From assembly GCA_003833135.1 (NCBI GenBank), contig QZLH01001307.1, forward strand, positions 1-14,003: a stretch of DNA of 14,003 bases, given 5' to 3'. The DNA comes from Oehlia diaphana (lineage: Eukaryota; Glomeromycota; Glomeromycetes; Glomerales; Glomeraceae). The notes under the pieces were generated by a model. The model searched no databases. It saw nothing but the letters and a program-made list of their open reading frames with translations, and was not told where the DNA came from. The stretch's first letter is position 1, and each line of letters starts with the position of its first letter. Of this stretch, positions 1 through 7,877 are shown one piece after another. Both the position numbers and the translations under genes were made by a program.

Positions 1-98
1 GATTTTAATTTTTAAAAAAAGTTTTTTTAATAATGTTTTTTTAGCTAATTTATTAAAAAAGAAGTGCTTTAATAATTTTTATTAAATAAAAAAAATAT

Positions 99-169
99 TT
101 AACGTTTTTTTAGCTTAAATTTGTTTAAAAAAAGTTAGCATTTTTTTTATTAAACTAAAAAAATGTTAA
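99..169. repeat. AT-rich inverted repeat (hairpin)
   Basis: The left arm at 99-119 and the right arm at 149-169 are reverse complements at 18 of 21 positions by hand comparison, separated by about 29 bases. A related direct copy of the left arm (GTTTTTTTAGCT) lies at about 34-46. This could be the end of an AT-rich miniature element or simple low-complexity sequence. The rest of 1-250 is A/T homopolymer-rich and I see no gene in it. Confidence 0.4.
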
Positions 170-259
170 TTAATAAAACCATTTTTAAAATTTACATATA
201 TTTCTGATCATATGATTAATTATTCTTATAACTAATAAAAATAAATCAGGCAACAAAAT

Positions 260-388
260 GGTCAGTTAAGCAGTTAAGTGGTCGGTTAAATGGTCGATTA
301 AACAGTCGGTTAAGTAGTCAGTTAAGCAGTCGGTTAAATGGTCGGTTAAACGGTCAGAAAAATGGTTAGCCAAAATGGTCAGTTAGTC
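260..388. repeat. 12-bp minisatellite (GGTCGGTTAAAT type)
   Basis: About ten tandem units of a 12-base motif of form [GA]GTC[GA]GTTAA[AG][CT] can be laid out from 260 to 388. Unit starts fall at 260, 280, 292, 304, 316, 328, 340, 352, 364 and 377, with one 8-base partial unit (272-279) and one 13-base unit (364-376). It is richer in G than its flanks. No open frame with coding character runs through it. Confidence 0.85.
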
Positions 389-398
389 AAAGACCTTT

Positions 399-440
399 AA
401 CCGATTATGACTGACCGATAACCGATCATGACTGACCGTT
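399..440. repeat. 21-bp tandem duplication, inverted relative to the minisatellite
   Basis: Two 21-base units, 399-419 and 420-440, differ at only a few positions and share AACCGAT.ATGACTGACCG. Their ACTGACC core is the reverse complement of the GGTCAGT core of the neighbouring 12-bp repeats, so 260-388 and 399-440 could pair into a large imperfect hairpin around the short spacer at 389-398. Confidence 0.75.
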
Positions 441-555
441 AGCATCTTTAAAAATGTTCATATATATTATATTACTAATAAATGTTTAAAAAAAAAATTA
501 TATTATGAATTATTATAATATTAAGTCACACACGATCTATCATATATTTAACTAA

Positions 556-827
556 TTGTCTAATACTACTATTTTTATTAAAATGAATAATTTGTTTTTT
601 AAGATTATATAATATATTTCTGTTATTGAACTCTATAATAAAAATATCAGGTGAATTATCAAGAAAAGATAATACTTTGTCTAATGATGCTAATGCTTCT
701 GAAGTGGATATTTTTTAGGTTATAGAATTAATTCTTCTTTTTTAAAATCTGTTTTATTTGGTTTTATCATATTTACAATTTCTTCATCTATAATTTCTTT
801 TCCCCTATAATTATTATCATTATCAAC
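556..827 (-). pseudogene. Degenerate fragment resembling the C-terminus of a pogo/Tigger-type transposase
   Basis: Reading the minus strand from 827 downward gives an acidic/lysine-rich stretch (DNDNNYRGKEIIDEEIVNM...) that ends in a stop near 718. In a shifted frame just after it comes TSEALASLDKVLSFLDNSPD, followed by about 20 further readable residues to about 580. Stops and the frame change show it is broken, and no start is visible. The pattern of an acidic patch followed by a helix of the form T.EAL..LD....F is, from memory, like the C-terminal tail of DDE-type Tigger/pogo transposases abundant in Rhizophagus. The catalytic DDE core and the terminal repeats are not present here. The alternative is chance open sequence in AT-rich DNA. 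Confidence is low to moderate. Confidence 0.35.
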
Positions 828-1008
828 TAATATATATATTATTTTTTAATGAGAAAAAAATTAAAAAAAATAACTTTAATTCATTCTACCTTCTGCCTCC
901 AATCATCTATTTGCTCTTTACATTCTTTACTTTATTTTATAATTTTTAATATTACACAGATATTCTTAAAATAAAATTATATATGACTGTAATAAAATTA
1001 TACATATA

Positions 1009-1252
1009 TTAAGGTTGCTTATTTAAACCTCTTCAAAATCTTACGATTAATTTTATCAAAATTTTACTATAGATTTATTATAGTTTTGGCAGAGTTTTAG
1101 CAGTTTTGGCATTTATAATAAGTTTCGGCAGTTTCATTTTTTTTCAAAGTTTTGCCAGTTTTTTAATAAACTTTAATATAGTTTTAGCAGAATTTCACTT
1201 TTTGGCAAACGCTATCTTACCTAAACCCCTAGGTTTTAGCAAGCAACCTTAA
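1009..1252. mobile_element. Miniature inverted-repeat element flanked by TTAA
   Basis: The ends TTAAGGTTGCTT (1009-1020) and AAGCAACCTTAA (1241-1252) are perfect reverse complements. The similarity continues inward to AAACCT at 1026-1031 and AGGTTT at 1231-1236, giving an imperfect 22-bp terminal repeat. TTAA at each outer end fits a piggyBac-like target duplication, although TTAA is itself palindromic, so it could equally be part of the repeat. The interior has no gene; it contains scattered GTTTTGGCAG/GTTTTAGCAG motifs. It is about 236 bp between the TTAA sites. Confidence 0.6.
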
Positions 1253-1254
1253 CG

Positions 1255-1425
1255 TATATATGGGCGTTTTGCAGAAGAACGGGATGAAACTATTAAAAAA
1301 AATAAAAAATGAGTTAATATAAAATCTGAACAAATTATAGCATTTAAAATATTTTTGGCATATAAAAGAAAATTTGAATTTTTTTAGTAGTTTCATCCCT
1401 TTCTACTGCAAAGCGCCCATATATA
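1255..1425. mobile_element. 171-bp MITE with 38-bp terminal inverted repeats
   Basis: The left terminal repeat (1255-1292) and right terminal repeat (1388-1425) match as reverse complements at 35 of 38 positions. The inner end is GGGATGAAACTA and the outer end is TATATATGGGCG. The 95-base interior is A/T-rich and non-coding. TATATA on both sides is consistent with TA target-site duplication, as in Tc1/mariner-derived MITEs. It starts only 2 bases after the end of the preceding TTAA element. Confidence 0.8.
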
Positions 1426-1805
1426 ATAAAATTTATGTATTTGTATAATAAACTTGTACTAAAAATAGTATAATAAATTTTACATATTTGTGTAATAAAA
1501 TTTTATGTGTCTGTGCTAAAAATAGTATATACTAATAAATTTTACGAAATCATAAATTTTACCTTATAATTACAAGTTACATTTTAAAATCCGATTTAAT
1601 TTTACCATATACTTATAATTACATAAAAAAAATTTACCACAGAATACATTTACATTTTTTAATTTATAAAGAATTTTACTTTACAAATTTAACTAGTTTT
1701 TTTGATTTTTCTATGTAATTTTTACCTTAGACTTGTAGGTAATCTCTATTAGAAGTAAATGGAATCTTGATTTAACTTTACTAGAAATAATATATATAAA
1801 AAAAA
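1426..1805. other. Gene-free AT-rich spacer
   Basis: I see no gene here. Short near-repeats of the form AATAAA.TTTTA(C/T) recur between about 1426 and 1560 (for example AATAAATTTTAC), suggesting decayed tandem sequence. Confidence 0.5.
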
Positions 1806-1806
1806 A

Positions 1807-1980
1807 TTATAAAACTGGTTATTAATTAAACTTACTATATATTTTAATATACAGTATATAATGATTTAAATAATTAATATAATGTATATTAAATTTTATA
1901 ATTGCAAAACTGGTTAAATTTAATATATATTCTAATATAATAGTAAATAATTTAATATAATATATATTAAATTATATAAT
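1807..1980. repeat. Two-copy tandem repeat, unit about 90 bp
   Basis: Copy A (about 1807-1898) and copy B (about 1899-1980) both begin with an AAAACTGGTTA core and contain ACTATATATTTTAATAT-like and TTTAA(A)TAATTTAATATAAT-like stretches in the same order, ending in ATTAAATT.TATAAT. They are diverged and very AT-rich. Confidence 0.55.
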
Positions 1981-2035
1981 TTATTATTATAAATGGTAAA
2001 ACTTTATTAATTACTATATAAAAATATGTCAAAAC

Positions 2036-2165
2036 TTTTTATAGTTTTACCAGTTTTATTAGTTTTGCAGTTTTGCAAATTTTTAATTTTTTAATAAAAT
2101 GTTTTAATTTGTTTCAATTTCAACAATTATCTAAACTACTTAGTTTTACCCAGCAATTTTAGTTA
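2036..2165. repeat. Diverged relative of the 1009-1252 element
   Basis: ATAGTTTTACCAGTTTTATT followed by AGTTTTGCAG resembles the internal ATAGTTTTGGCAGAGTTTTAGCAG of the TTAA-flanked element. TTAGTTTTACCCAGCAATTTTAG at 2139-2161 resembles that element's right end. I could not place a convincing left terminus; AATTGC near 1900 is only a weak candidate. Confidence 0.3.
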
Positions 2166-2169
2166 AATA

Positions 2170-3500
2170 AACTTTTTATTGCTAGTTTGATTTATAAAAA
2201 GTACAAAAATAATGTATTTATAAATATTTAACTATTATCATATAATTTATCTTTTATATATTAATTACATTTGCTATTAAAGTTTTATATTAAAATAAAC
2301 TTTGAATATATCATATCCCATTAGTCTAAAAATAGAAGGAAATTTTATAAAAGTAAAAGAAAAATAAAATAATAAAAAATATCAAATAAAAACCCATCTG
2401 TATATAATTTTTTTAAAAAAACCTTAACAGTAACTTTTCATATCCTTTAAAATCATCTTAATTCAAAGTCTAATGGTAATAAAGAGTAAAAAAAAGAATA
2501 TTAGTATAATATTTTAGCTAAGAAAAAAAATCTTTATACTTTTATAAATATACTAACTTTCTTCCAAGTTCTAATATTTAATACTGATACCTATAAAAAA
2601 ATTTAGGGAATATTTAGTAACTTTTTTAAATAAAATAAAAAAAAACTATTACATATTTTTCTAATACATATTCACTTTATTGGCTCTAAAGTCAAAAAGT
2701 AAAAAGTGTTAGTGACTATTTAATTTTTAGCAAAGTTCTTAACTAAAAAATCAAATAATATTATATTAAATACTTATTTTAATATTTATGGCCTAAAAGT
2801 GAAACTTATAAAACAAAAGAATGTTAGCATATTTTTATGTTAAAAAGTAACAAACCTTTATAATTATATAAATTATTGCTTTGAAATATTTAAACTAATA
2901 ATAAGTCCAATAATTGAAATTAATAATAAAACAAAAAATAAAAAGGCATAAGTCATTCCCAAAATTTAAATACTAAAGTGCAAGTACCTGAATTCTAATT
3001 AGTAATGAAAAAAAATAAACCAAAAATAAACTAAAACTGAAAAAACTTACTATAAGCAATTTAGTTGTTAAAGTTCAAGAAAATTTCCTAAAGAGAAATT
3101 TTTAGCTCTTTGAAATTTGGTAATAATTTTCAATTTAAACTACATAAGGATAAGTAATGAACCAATTGAAAGAATAACAAAGTTGAAAAACAAATATTTT
3201 ACCATCCTTCTGTTTATTTTCATTAAACCAGTTAGCTAAAATATCTATAAAAAAATTTTTTTATAATCCATAATTCCATATGATCAAACATGATTTTAAA
3301 TAACTCCCCTTTTTGAAGATCTTTAATTCTTTATTTAAGGACTAAAGATTTTTAGGGAATCTGTAAATTATTCCTTTTAAGAATAATCTGATGGATCTAC
3401 ATGCCAAAAACTTTACTCAGGAACTTTATGACAATACAATAGCATAAAGTGTAGATTACTGAAACTTCTTTTTTTTTGGATGCAAAATTTATTTATTTAT
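2170..3500. other. Long gene-free AT-rich stretch
   Basis: No reading frame with coding character appears on either strand. The sequence is A-rich with many short runs. The only structured item I could pick out is a 13-bp stem with a 10-base loop at 3081-3118 (AAATTTC..AAAGAG pairing with CTCTTTGAAATTT). It has no gene-end context, so I do not call it a terminator. Confidence 0.5.
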
Positions 3501-4279
3501 TTTTTATGTTGATCATATATTTATGCAAATTTAAAATATGCATTGGAAACTATAATTTTAGATTACATAAAATTGTATATTTCATACAGAATCTATACAC
3601 TATCTATACAATAATCATGTGATTTAACCTCATGATGTTGAGCTAATTTTGAAGCCATTCACGCTCTAGTAAAAACATCATGAATCTATTAGTTAATTTT
3701 ACTTTGGATGAGTAATTCTTTTTATATACACATTTATAAATTTGTATGTTAGTCGTAATTACAATTTAGTACCATTAAATCTTATAACTACTAGTCCTCA
3801 GATCAATTGTTGAACTCGTAAAATAGTAATGTTAATCGATTATTGTACAAGAATAGGACGAACTTTCAGTAAAAGTTTCAGTAGATAGTGCATGTTTATA
3901 TATATATATATTGTATATTTGTATCTTCAGCTATTTTTTCGGTACAGAAAGTGATTATTCATTAGAATATTCGAGAATTATATAGTATATACCATCATCA
4001 CGAAGTGTTTTATTTAGTAAGCGATTTTTTTTTCTATTGTGGAAGATTCAACTTTATTTTTATTAAGAAATTTTGTATATAATAATTTGTAAAAACGGAA
4101 TGAAACAACTCATAAATATGATGATTCAATCTTAACAAGATTTCTTTCTAAAATAATAAATTTATAAATTTTGTTTTACAAAATATAGGAATGATATAAA
4201 TTATTAAATATAAAAGCTCACATTATATGAGAATATGCAAGATGAATAAAATAGAAACATTCCTCTCTTAATGGCTCAA
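3501..4279. other. Gene-free stretch with a short TA microsatellite
   Basis: A run of alternating TA lies at about 3898-3911. CATGATGTT (3631-3639) and its reverse complement AACATCATG (3674-3682) form a short inverted pair. Otherwise I see no gene, RNA or element boundary. Confidence 0.5.
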
Positions 4280-4480
4280 AACTCCCGAAACTCCGGAAGC
4301 CGAAACTGATTTTATAAAATCCGAAATTAATTTTAATAGTACCCGAAATTATATTTGAAGTTATTTAAATTCTTCAAGCCAAAATACATTAGATGATATA
4401 ATTATTTCATATTAAAATTTTTTGAAACCGAAATTATTCCGGAACTGTTTTTATAAAATCCGAAATTATATTTGAATTTC
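4280..4480. repeat. Dispersed CCGAAA(T/C) repeat cluster
   Basis: The motif CCGAAAT/CCGAAAC/CCGGAAC occurs at least seven times, with repeated contexts such as TTTATAAAATCCGAAATTA (about 4312 and 4450) and CCGAAATTATATTTGAA (about 4344 and 4460). The internal similarity indicates two degenerate copies of one unit. A third copy occurs at 5166-5241. Confidence 0.65.
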
Positions 4481-4509
4481 AGAAATTTAATAATGCCGAT
4501 TATCGCAAA

Positions 4510-4915
4510 TTATCGATAAAAATGCCATTTTTTGTTGGATTATTATATCCTCATGTGATTAATAATAAAAATGCTGACTACAGCAATGAATAGAAGTCGC
4601 TAAAGTTTCATGTTACTGACTTTATTATGAAGGAACACCAGATTCTGGCCATAAATTTCCAAAAAGTTGAGAGTATTAAACAAACATTTTTTTAAACGAT
4701 TTTGACCCAAACTAAGTTGCATTTGGTTTTTATTTAGTTTTTTATTAGAGTTTACATTCTTGTATTTTCTTATATTTTGTCACGCATATATGCTATAATA
4801 TGAGTTTAGTAACATATCTCCCTTGGTCAAAAAGTTATTGTATGAGTTTTTTTTTTGTTTATTGGGAAAGTTTGTTAGTGAGGAACGAGAGTTTCTAAAA
4901 AAAAAAATTATAAAT
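4510..4915. other. Gene-free spacer between repeats
   Basis: T-rich sequence without a coding frame. I recognise no element ends in it. It lies between two copies of the CCGAAAT repeat and may be part of a decayed transposon. Confidence 0.4.
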
Positions 4916-5032
4916 CCCGTAAAATTAATTATTAATTATAACTTGCCGATCATTTTCTCCGATTGAGTGCCGATCTATCCTTTACTGCCCGTAAAATTAA
5001 TTATCATTTTCCGATTGAGTGCCGATCTATCC
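4916..5032. repeat. Imperfect tandem duplication (CCCGTAAAATTAATTA ... CCGATTGAGTGCCGATCTATCC)
   Basis: Copy 1 (4916-4980) and copy 2 (4988-5032) share CCCGTAAAATTAATTA at their starts and, at their ends, TCCGATTGAGTGCCGATC plus TATCC without mismatch (4958-4980 and 5010-5032). Copy 2 lacks about 20 internal bases. A short open frame that runs through the duplication from 4963 has no coding support. Confidence 0.8.
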
Positions 5033-5044
5033 CTTTGAATTCAG

Positions 5045-5154
5045 TACAGTTTTGGACAAGTTTAATGTACAGGGTTTTGGACAATTCTCTTATGTCAGTT
5101 CAAAACCTTATTCAAAACCTTAAAGTTAAAAATTGTGTCCAAAACTCATCACTG
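5045..5154. mobile_element. Small Tc1-like inverted-repeat remnant
   Basis: The left end AGTACAGTTTTGGACAAG and the right end TGTCCAAAACTCATCACTG (5136-5154) form an imperfect inverted repeat centred on AGTTTTGGACA. A second left-like copy, ACAGGGTTTTGGACAATT, follows at about 5068. CAGT-type outer ends are usual in Tc1/mariner elements. The interior has no gene. The boundaries are approximate. Confidence 0.45.
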
Positions 5155-5165
5155 CCGGGGTTTAA

Positions 5166-5241
5166 ATAATATAATTATTTTATATTTTTATATTAAAAAT
5201 TTTTGAAACCGAAATTATTTCCGAAACTACTTTTTTTTAGA
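5166..5241. repeat. Second copy of the CCGAAAT dispersed repeat
   Basis: ATATAATTATTT, TATTAAAA and TTTTTGAAACCGAAATTAT followed by TCCGAAACT match, in the same order and orientation, the segment at 4395-4447. The two copies flank about 700 bp that contains the duplication and the Tc1-like remnant. Confidence 0.65.
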
Positions 5242-5815
5242 AAATAGTTTAGGGTCACATGTATATTTGAGACGATAAGTTCGTTCTCTATAATATTCAC
5301 CAGAACCTCATTCACCGTTTATATTATTCCATATAGTCATATAGATTTTTCTTTATGATCTCCATTGTATATAAGACAGAGTGCCGAACTATTAATATTA
5401 AAACTGTCACTATAAATAATATCCGTATCCAATAAAAATGCATACATTGTAACTCCGTTAAATGCTTAAAAAATTTGAAGTTCATTGACGAAATGCATAA
5501 ATCTTTTATTTTTCGCACCGAGACATTTATTTAGAAACTCATTCATGAAAAATTATGCTTAAAGATAGATATGGAAAACGCTCTATCCTAATAAGGAATT
5601 ATGTAATTAAAGATTTTTTTTTTAGCACATCTGCAGTTGATCTATAGTTAGAAAATTTAGATCGGCAAATTCTATGTATCCAGGGTTAACCTGAATTTTT
5701 GACAGCGTTTCAATTTAAAATATCAAATTTTGCACAAGATTGATTTTATTACTTTTAAAGACTAAAATAATCGAACAATAATTTGTATTTGCAGTTTTTT
5801 AAACTGTTCATCAAT
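5242..5815. other. Gene-free region upstream of the minisatellite
   Basis: No gene is supported. The minus strand has a 64-codon open stretch at 5324-5518, but nothing in it resembles a known family. A near-palindrome CAGGGTTAACCTG lies at 5681-5693. The region could hold distal promoter sequence of the downstream secreted-protein gene. Confidence 0.4.
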
Positions 5816-5819
5816 CTTG

Positions 5820-5993
5820 CGTTTTTTAATAAATACACGTTGTTCTAACTCTCAAAAGTTGTATAATTTCATTTGTGTTTTTTATAAATCTAATTCTCAA
5901 AAGTTGTATCGTTTTTTAATAAATACACGTTCTAATTCTCAAAAGTTGTATCGTTTTTTAATAAATACACGTTCTAATTCTCAAAAGTTGTAT
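5820..5993. repeat. 42/45-bp minisatellite directly upstream of the colicin-like gene
   Basis: There are four tandem units: 5820-5864 (45 bp), 5865-5909 (45 bp, its first half diverged), 5910-5951 (42 bp) and 5952-5993 (42 bp). The last two are identical. Each unit ends in TCTCAAAAGTTGTAT, with one substitution just before it in unit 1 (CTAACTC versus CTAATTC). Because both unit lengths are multiples of three, one frame stays open across the array, but that frame begins at a TTG and has no ATG, so I do not call it a gene. The last unit ends 44 bp before the ATG of the secreted protein, so the array lies in its promoter or 5' UTR. Confidence 0.9.
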
Positions 5994-6037
5994 AATTTTA
6001 TTCTTATAAAATTTACTTTTTAACACTGAAATTAAAG

Positions 6038-6493
6038 ATGAATAATTTTATCGAAAAGATTCTTATCTTAATGCTTGTTTTTATCACCATAACCTTCGCT
6101 GTTCCTCTAAATTATGATCAAGAAGCTTGTCCAACTGGATTTGGTCGATGCATAGATGGTAGGGCTCCTATGGAAAATGACGCACTTTCAAAACGACTTC
6201 CAAAATTCAAATTGCCTTCAGTATTTAAAAAACCAATAAATAAAAATCCATTAATTAAAGAACCAATAATTAAAGGGCCTAGTGAAAGTCCAATATGGAG
6301 AGAATTTAAAAATTTTCGTGCTGGAATTAAAACTAGCGGAACAGGAAAAGATAAAAAATATTATGGATGGGATAGGACTCATAATGATATTGAAGTTTAT
6401 GATAAAAATGGTAAACATTTAGGTTCCATGGATCCTATTAAAGGGAATATGACTAAGCCACCGGTAAACGGAAGAAAAATCGATATATCATAA
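6038..6493 (+). CDS. Secreted protein with a colicin E3-like cytotoxic ribonuclease domain
   Basis: Intronless, 151 residues, starting at an ATG with A at -3 (ATTAAAG before it) and ending in TAA. Residues 1-21 are a signal peptide (hydrophobic core ILILMLVFITITFA). C31 and C38 could form a disulfide. K52-R53 is a possible Kex2-type processing site. Residues 54-83 are a Lys/Pro-rich linker (PLIKEPIIKG). Residues 84-151 match, by recognition, the cytotoxic domain of colicin E3-type bacteriocins, which cleave the decoding-site RNA of the small ribosomal subunit. D112, H115 and E119 in YYGWDRTHNDIEVYD have the Asp-x2-His-x3-Glu spacing of the E3 active site. R146 sits 27 residues after the Glu, where E3 has its catalytic Arg 28 after. 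GKHLGSMDP and the basic PPVNGRK tail also fit. Only the nuclease is present; bacterial receptor-binding and translocation domains are replaced by the secretory leader. No immunity gene is nearby. It was probably acquired from bacteria. The activity is inferred, not shown. Confidence 0.8.
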   Translation: MNNFIEKILILMLVFITITFAVPLNYDQEACPTGFGRCIDGRAPMENDALSKRLPKFKLPSVFKKPINKNPLIKEPIIKGPSESPIWREFKNFRAGIKTSGTGKDKKYYGWDRTHNDIEVYDKNGKHLGSMDPIKGNMTKPPVNGRKIDIS

Positions 6494-6597
6494 TTCATAA
6501 TATATATCATACTACTAGCCTATTCATTTATTGTATTTTTTATATATTATCAGCAGTTAAATATTTACAGTATTTAGTTCAACCTTCAGTATAATTT

Positions 6598-6616
6598 AAT
6601 AAAATAATTTAATAAA
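6598..6616 (+). terminator. Candidate polyadenylation signals of the secreted ribonuclease-like gene
   Basis: Two AATAAA hexamers occur at 6598-6603 and 6611-6616, about 105-120 bases after the stop codon. In such AT-rich DNA the hexamer is common, so this is a positional inference only. Confidence 0.4.
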
Positions 6617-6619
6617 ATG

Positions 6620-7877
6620 ATACATTTTTTAATAATTAACAATGTTTATTCCAACTATTTATGAATATAATCACTAATGTTCCCTTTCCTTTTTTTTTGA
6701 CGTAATTACTATTCAATATTGTTTTTAGTTTTCGTATGTCCCAGAAGTATACCACGATTGCCTTTGGCTACGTAAATCATTTATATTAATAATATTAATA
6801 ATTCCCAAAACTTTCTGAAAAAAGGTCAACGGATTAATTATTCATTTTCTGCGGACATAAACCAATGACGTCTTACTGTACATAAAAAAAAATCTCGGCA
6901 AGAATTTTCCCGATATCATACTGCGCATTTCAGGTGATCGATTTCTCATGACGAAAGTTTCATCTTACACGTGATTTGAAAAAAAAATAAACAATACAGT
7001 GCGATAATTCGCCTAGGAGGTCACCGGTGAGATAATAAGACACATCATTGATCATTCGAAAAATGGATAATGGCAGAAAATGAATATGATTTACGAGTTC
7101 AAATGTGTCTGCACTATAAAAAAAAAGAAAAAAATATATAAAGTTCATAACGATCTCCCAATCTATATAAACATACAGTGCACATGATCTTGGCTTTTTC
7201 TAAAAAAATGACAATATAACTCGCAGTAAACTACGTTGCGCGTTATTCAACTTATATTAGTCATGGCTATTATTAATGCAAATCAGTAGAACTACTTAAC
7301 TGATTAACTTGCTAAGATCTAGTTATTGGAGGAGCTTACCATCAATGGAAAGTTTAATTTTATTACAAGGAGACTTTCATCAATTTTCTACATATTCTAT
7401 AACGAAACATGTATATAAATAACTTTGAACATAAGTTTTAACAAACTATCATTTAGTCAGCATCACTAGGCCAAATAGGCTTTCTGTTTTAATTAATTTG
7501 ATCGTTATATTTTAGCTGAAACAATAATTATAAAAAAAAAATTCTCACCCTTTCGCACCGAAAAAAAATATATTTTATTTTATATTTATTTCTTTCGTCC
7601 CATTATTCCAACATGTTTATTGATTAATAGACAACATACATATCCTTCTCTATCATTTGATTCTAGCAGTCCTATTATCCGAAGGAAAGATGTCATGCAG
7701 CTGAAGCGTTTTGGGCAACTAATTAACTTGTGAGTATTTTTGGCGAAGATGCTTTCTTAAAATAAAGAGCCCTCCTTTTCTTTGTGAGTACAATGTTGAA
7801 TTTGGATATGACTCTATAATTAGCTAACAACTAGTTTTAAATATTCTAACTATAAAATTCAATTATGGATAGATTAA
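6620..7877. other. Gene-free region, less repetitive than the left part of the window
   Basis: No intact gene is found on either strand. The sequence is less homopolymeric and contains more CG-containing words than 1-3500, for example a perfect 10-bp palindrome TCACCGGTGA at 7021-7030. An ATG-less open stretch at about 7590-7736 (plus) ends at a GTGAGT-like site, but I cannot tie it to a family. The region may hold decayed genes or regulatory DNA. Confidence 0.4.

Noticed and set aside
3081..3118. Stem-loop considered as a terminator or small RNA
   Set aside because: There is no gene upstream, and such hairpins are expected by chance in very AT-rich DNA.
4963..5169. 68-codon open frame (plus strand)
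   Set aside because: It runs through a DNA duplication and a Tc1-like inverted repeat, does not start at ATG and has no protein-like features.
5324..5518. 64-codon open frame (minus strand), Leu/Ile-rich in the middle
   Set aside because: No recognisable family, no neighbours and no splice-extended reading. Hydrophobic stretches arise easily from AT-rich DNA.
5817..6023. 68-codon open frame across the minisatellite (plus strand)
   Set aside because: It begins at TTG, has no ATG, consists almost wholly of the translated DNA repeat and ends just before a well-supported gene. The open frame follows from unit lengths that are multiples of three.
6893..6908. TCTCGGCAAGAATTTT, similar to part of the fossil exon (TTTCGGCAAGAATTT at 7891)
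   Set aside because: The similarity stops after about 12 bases and the surrounding translation does not match the protein family.
6960..7148. 62-codon open frame (minus strand) with a Phe/Tyr-rich start
   Set aside because: The start is a translated T-rich tract and the rest resembles nothing I know; likely chance.
7590..7736. ATG-less plus-strand open stretch ending near a GTGAGT site, considered as a lost exon
   Set aside because: I could not match its residues to the neighbouring gene families, and no acceptor or partner exon was evident.
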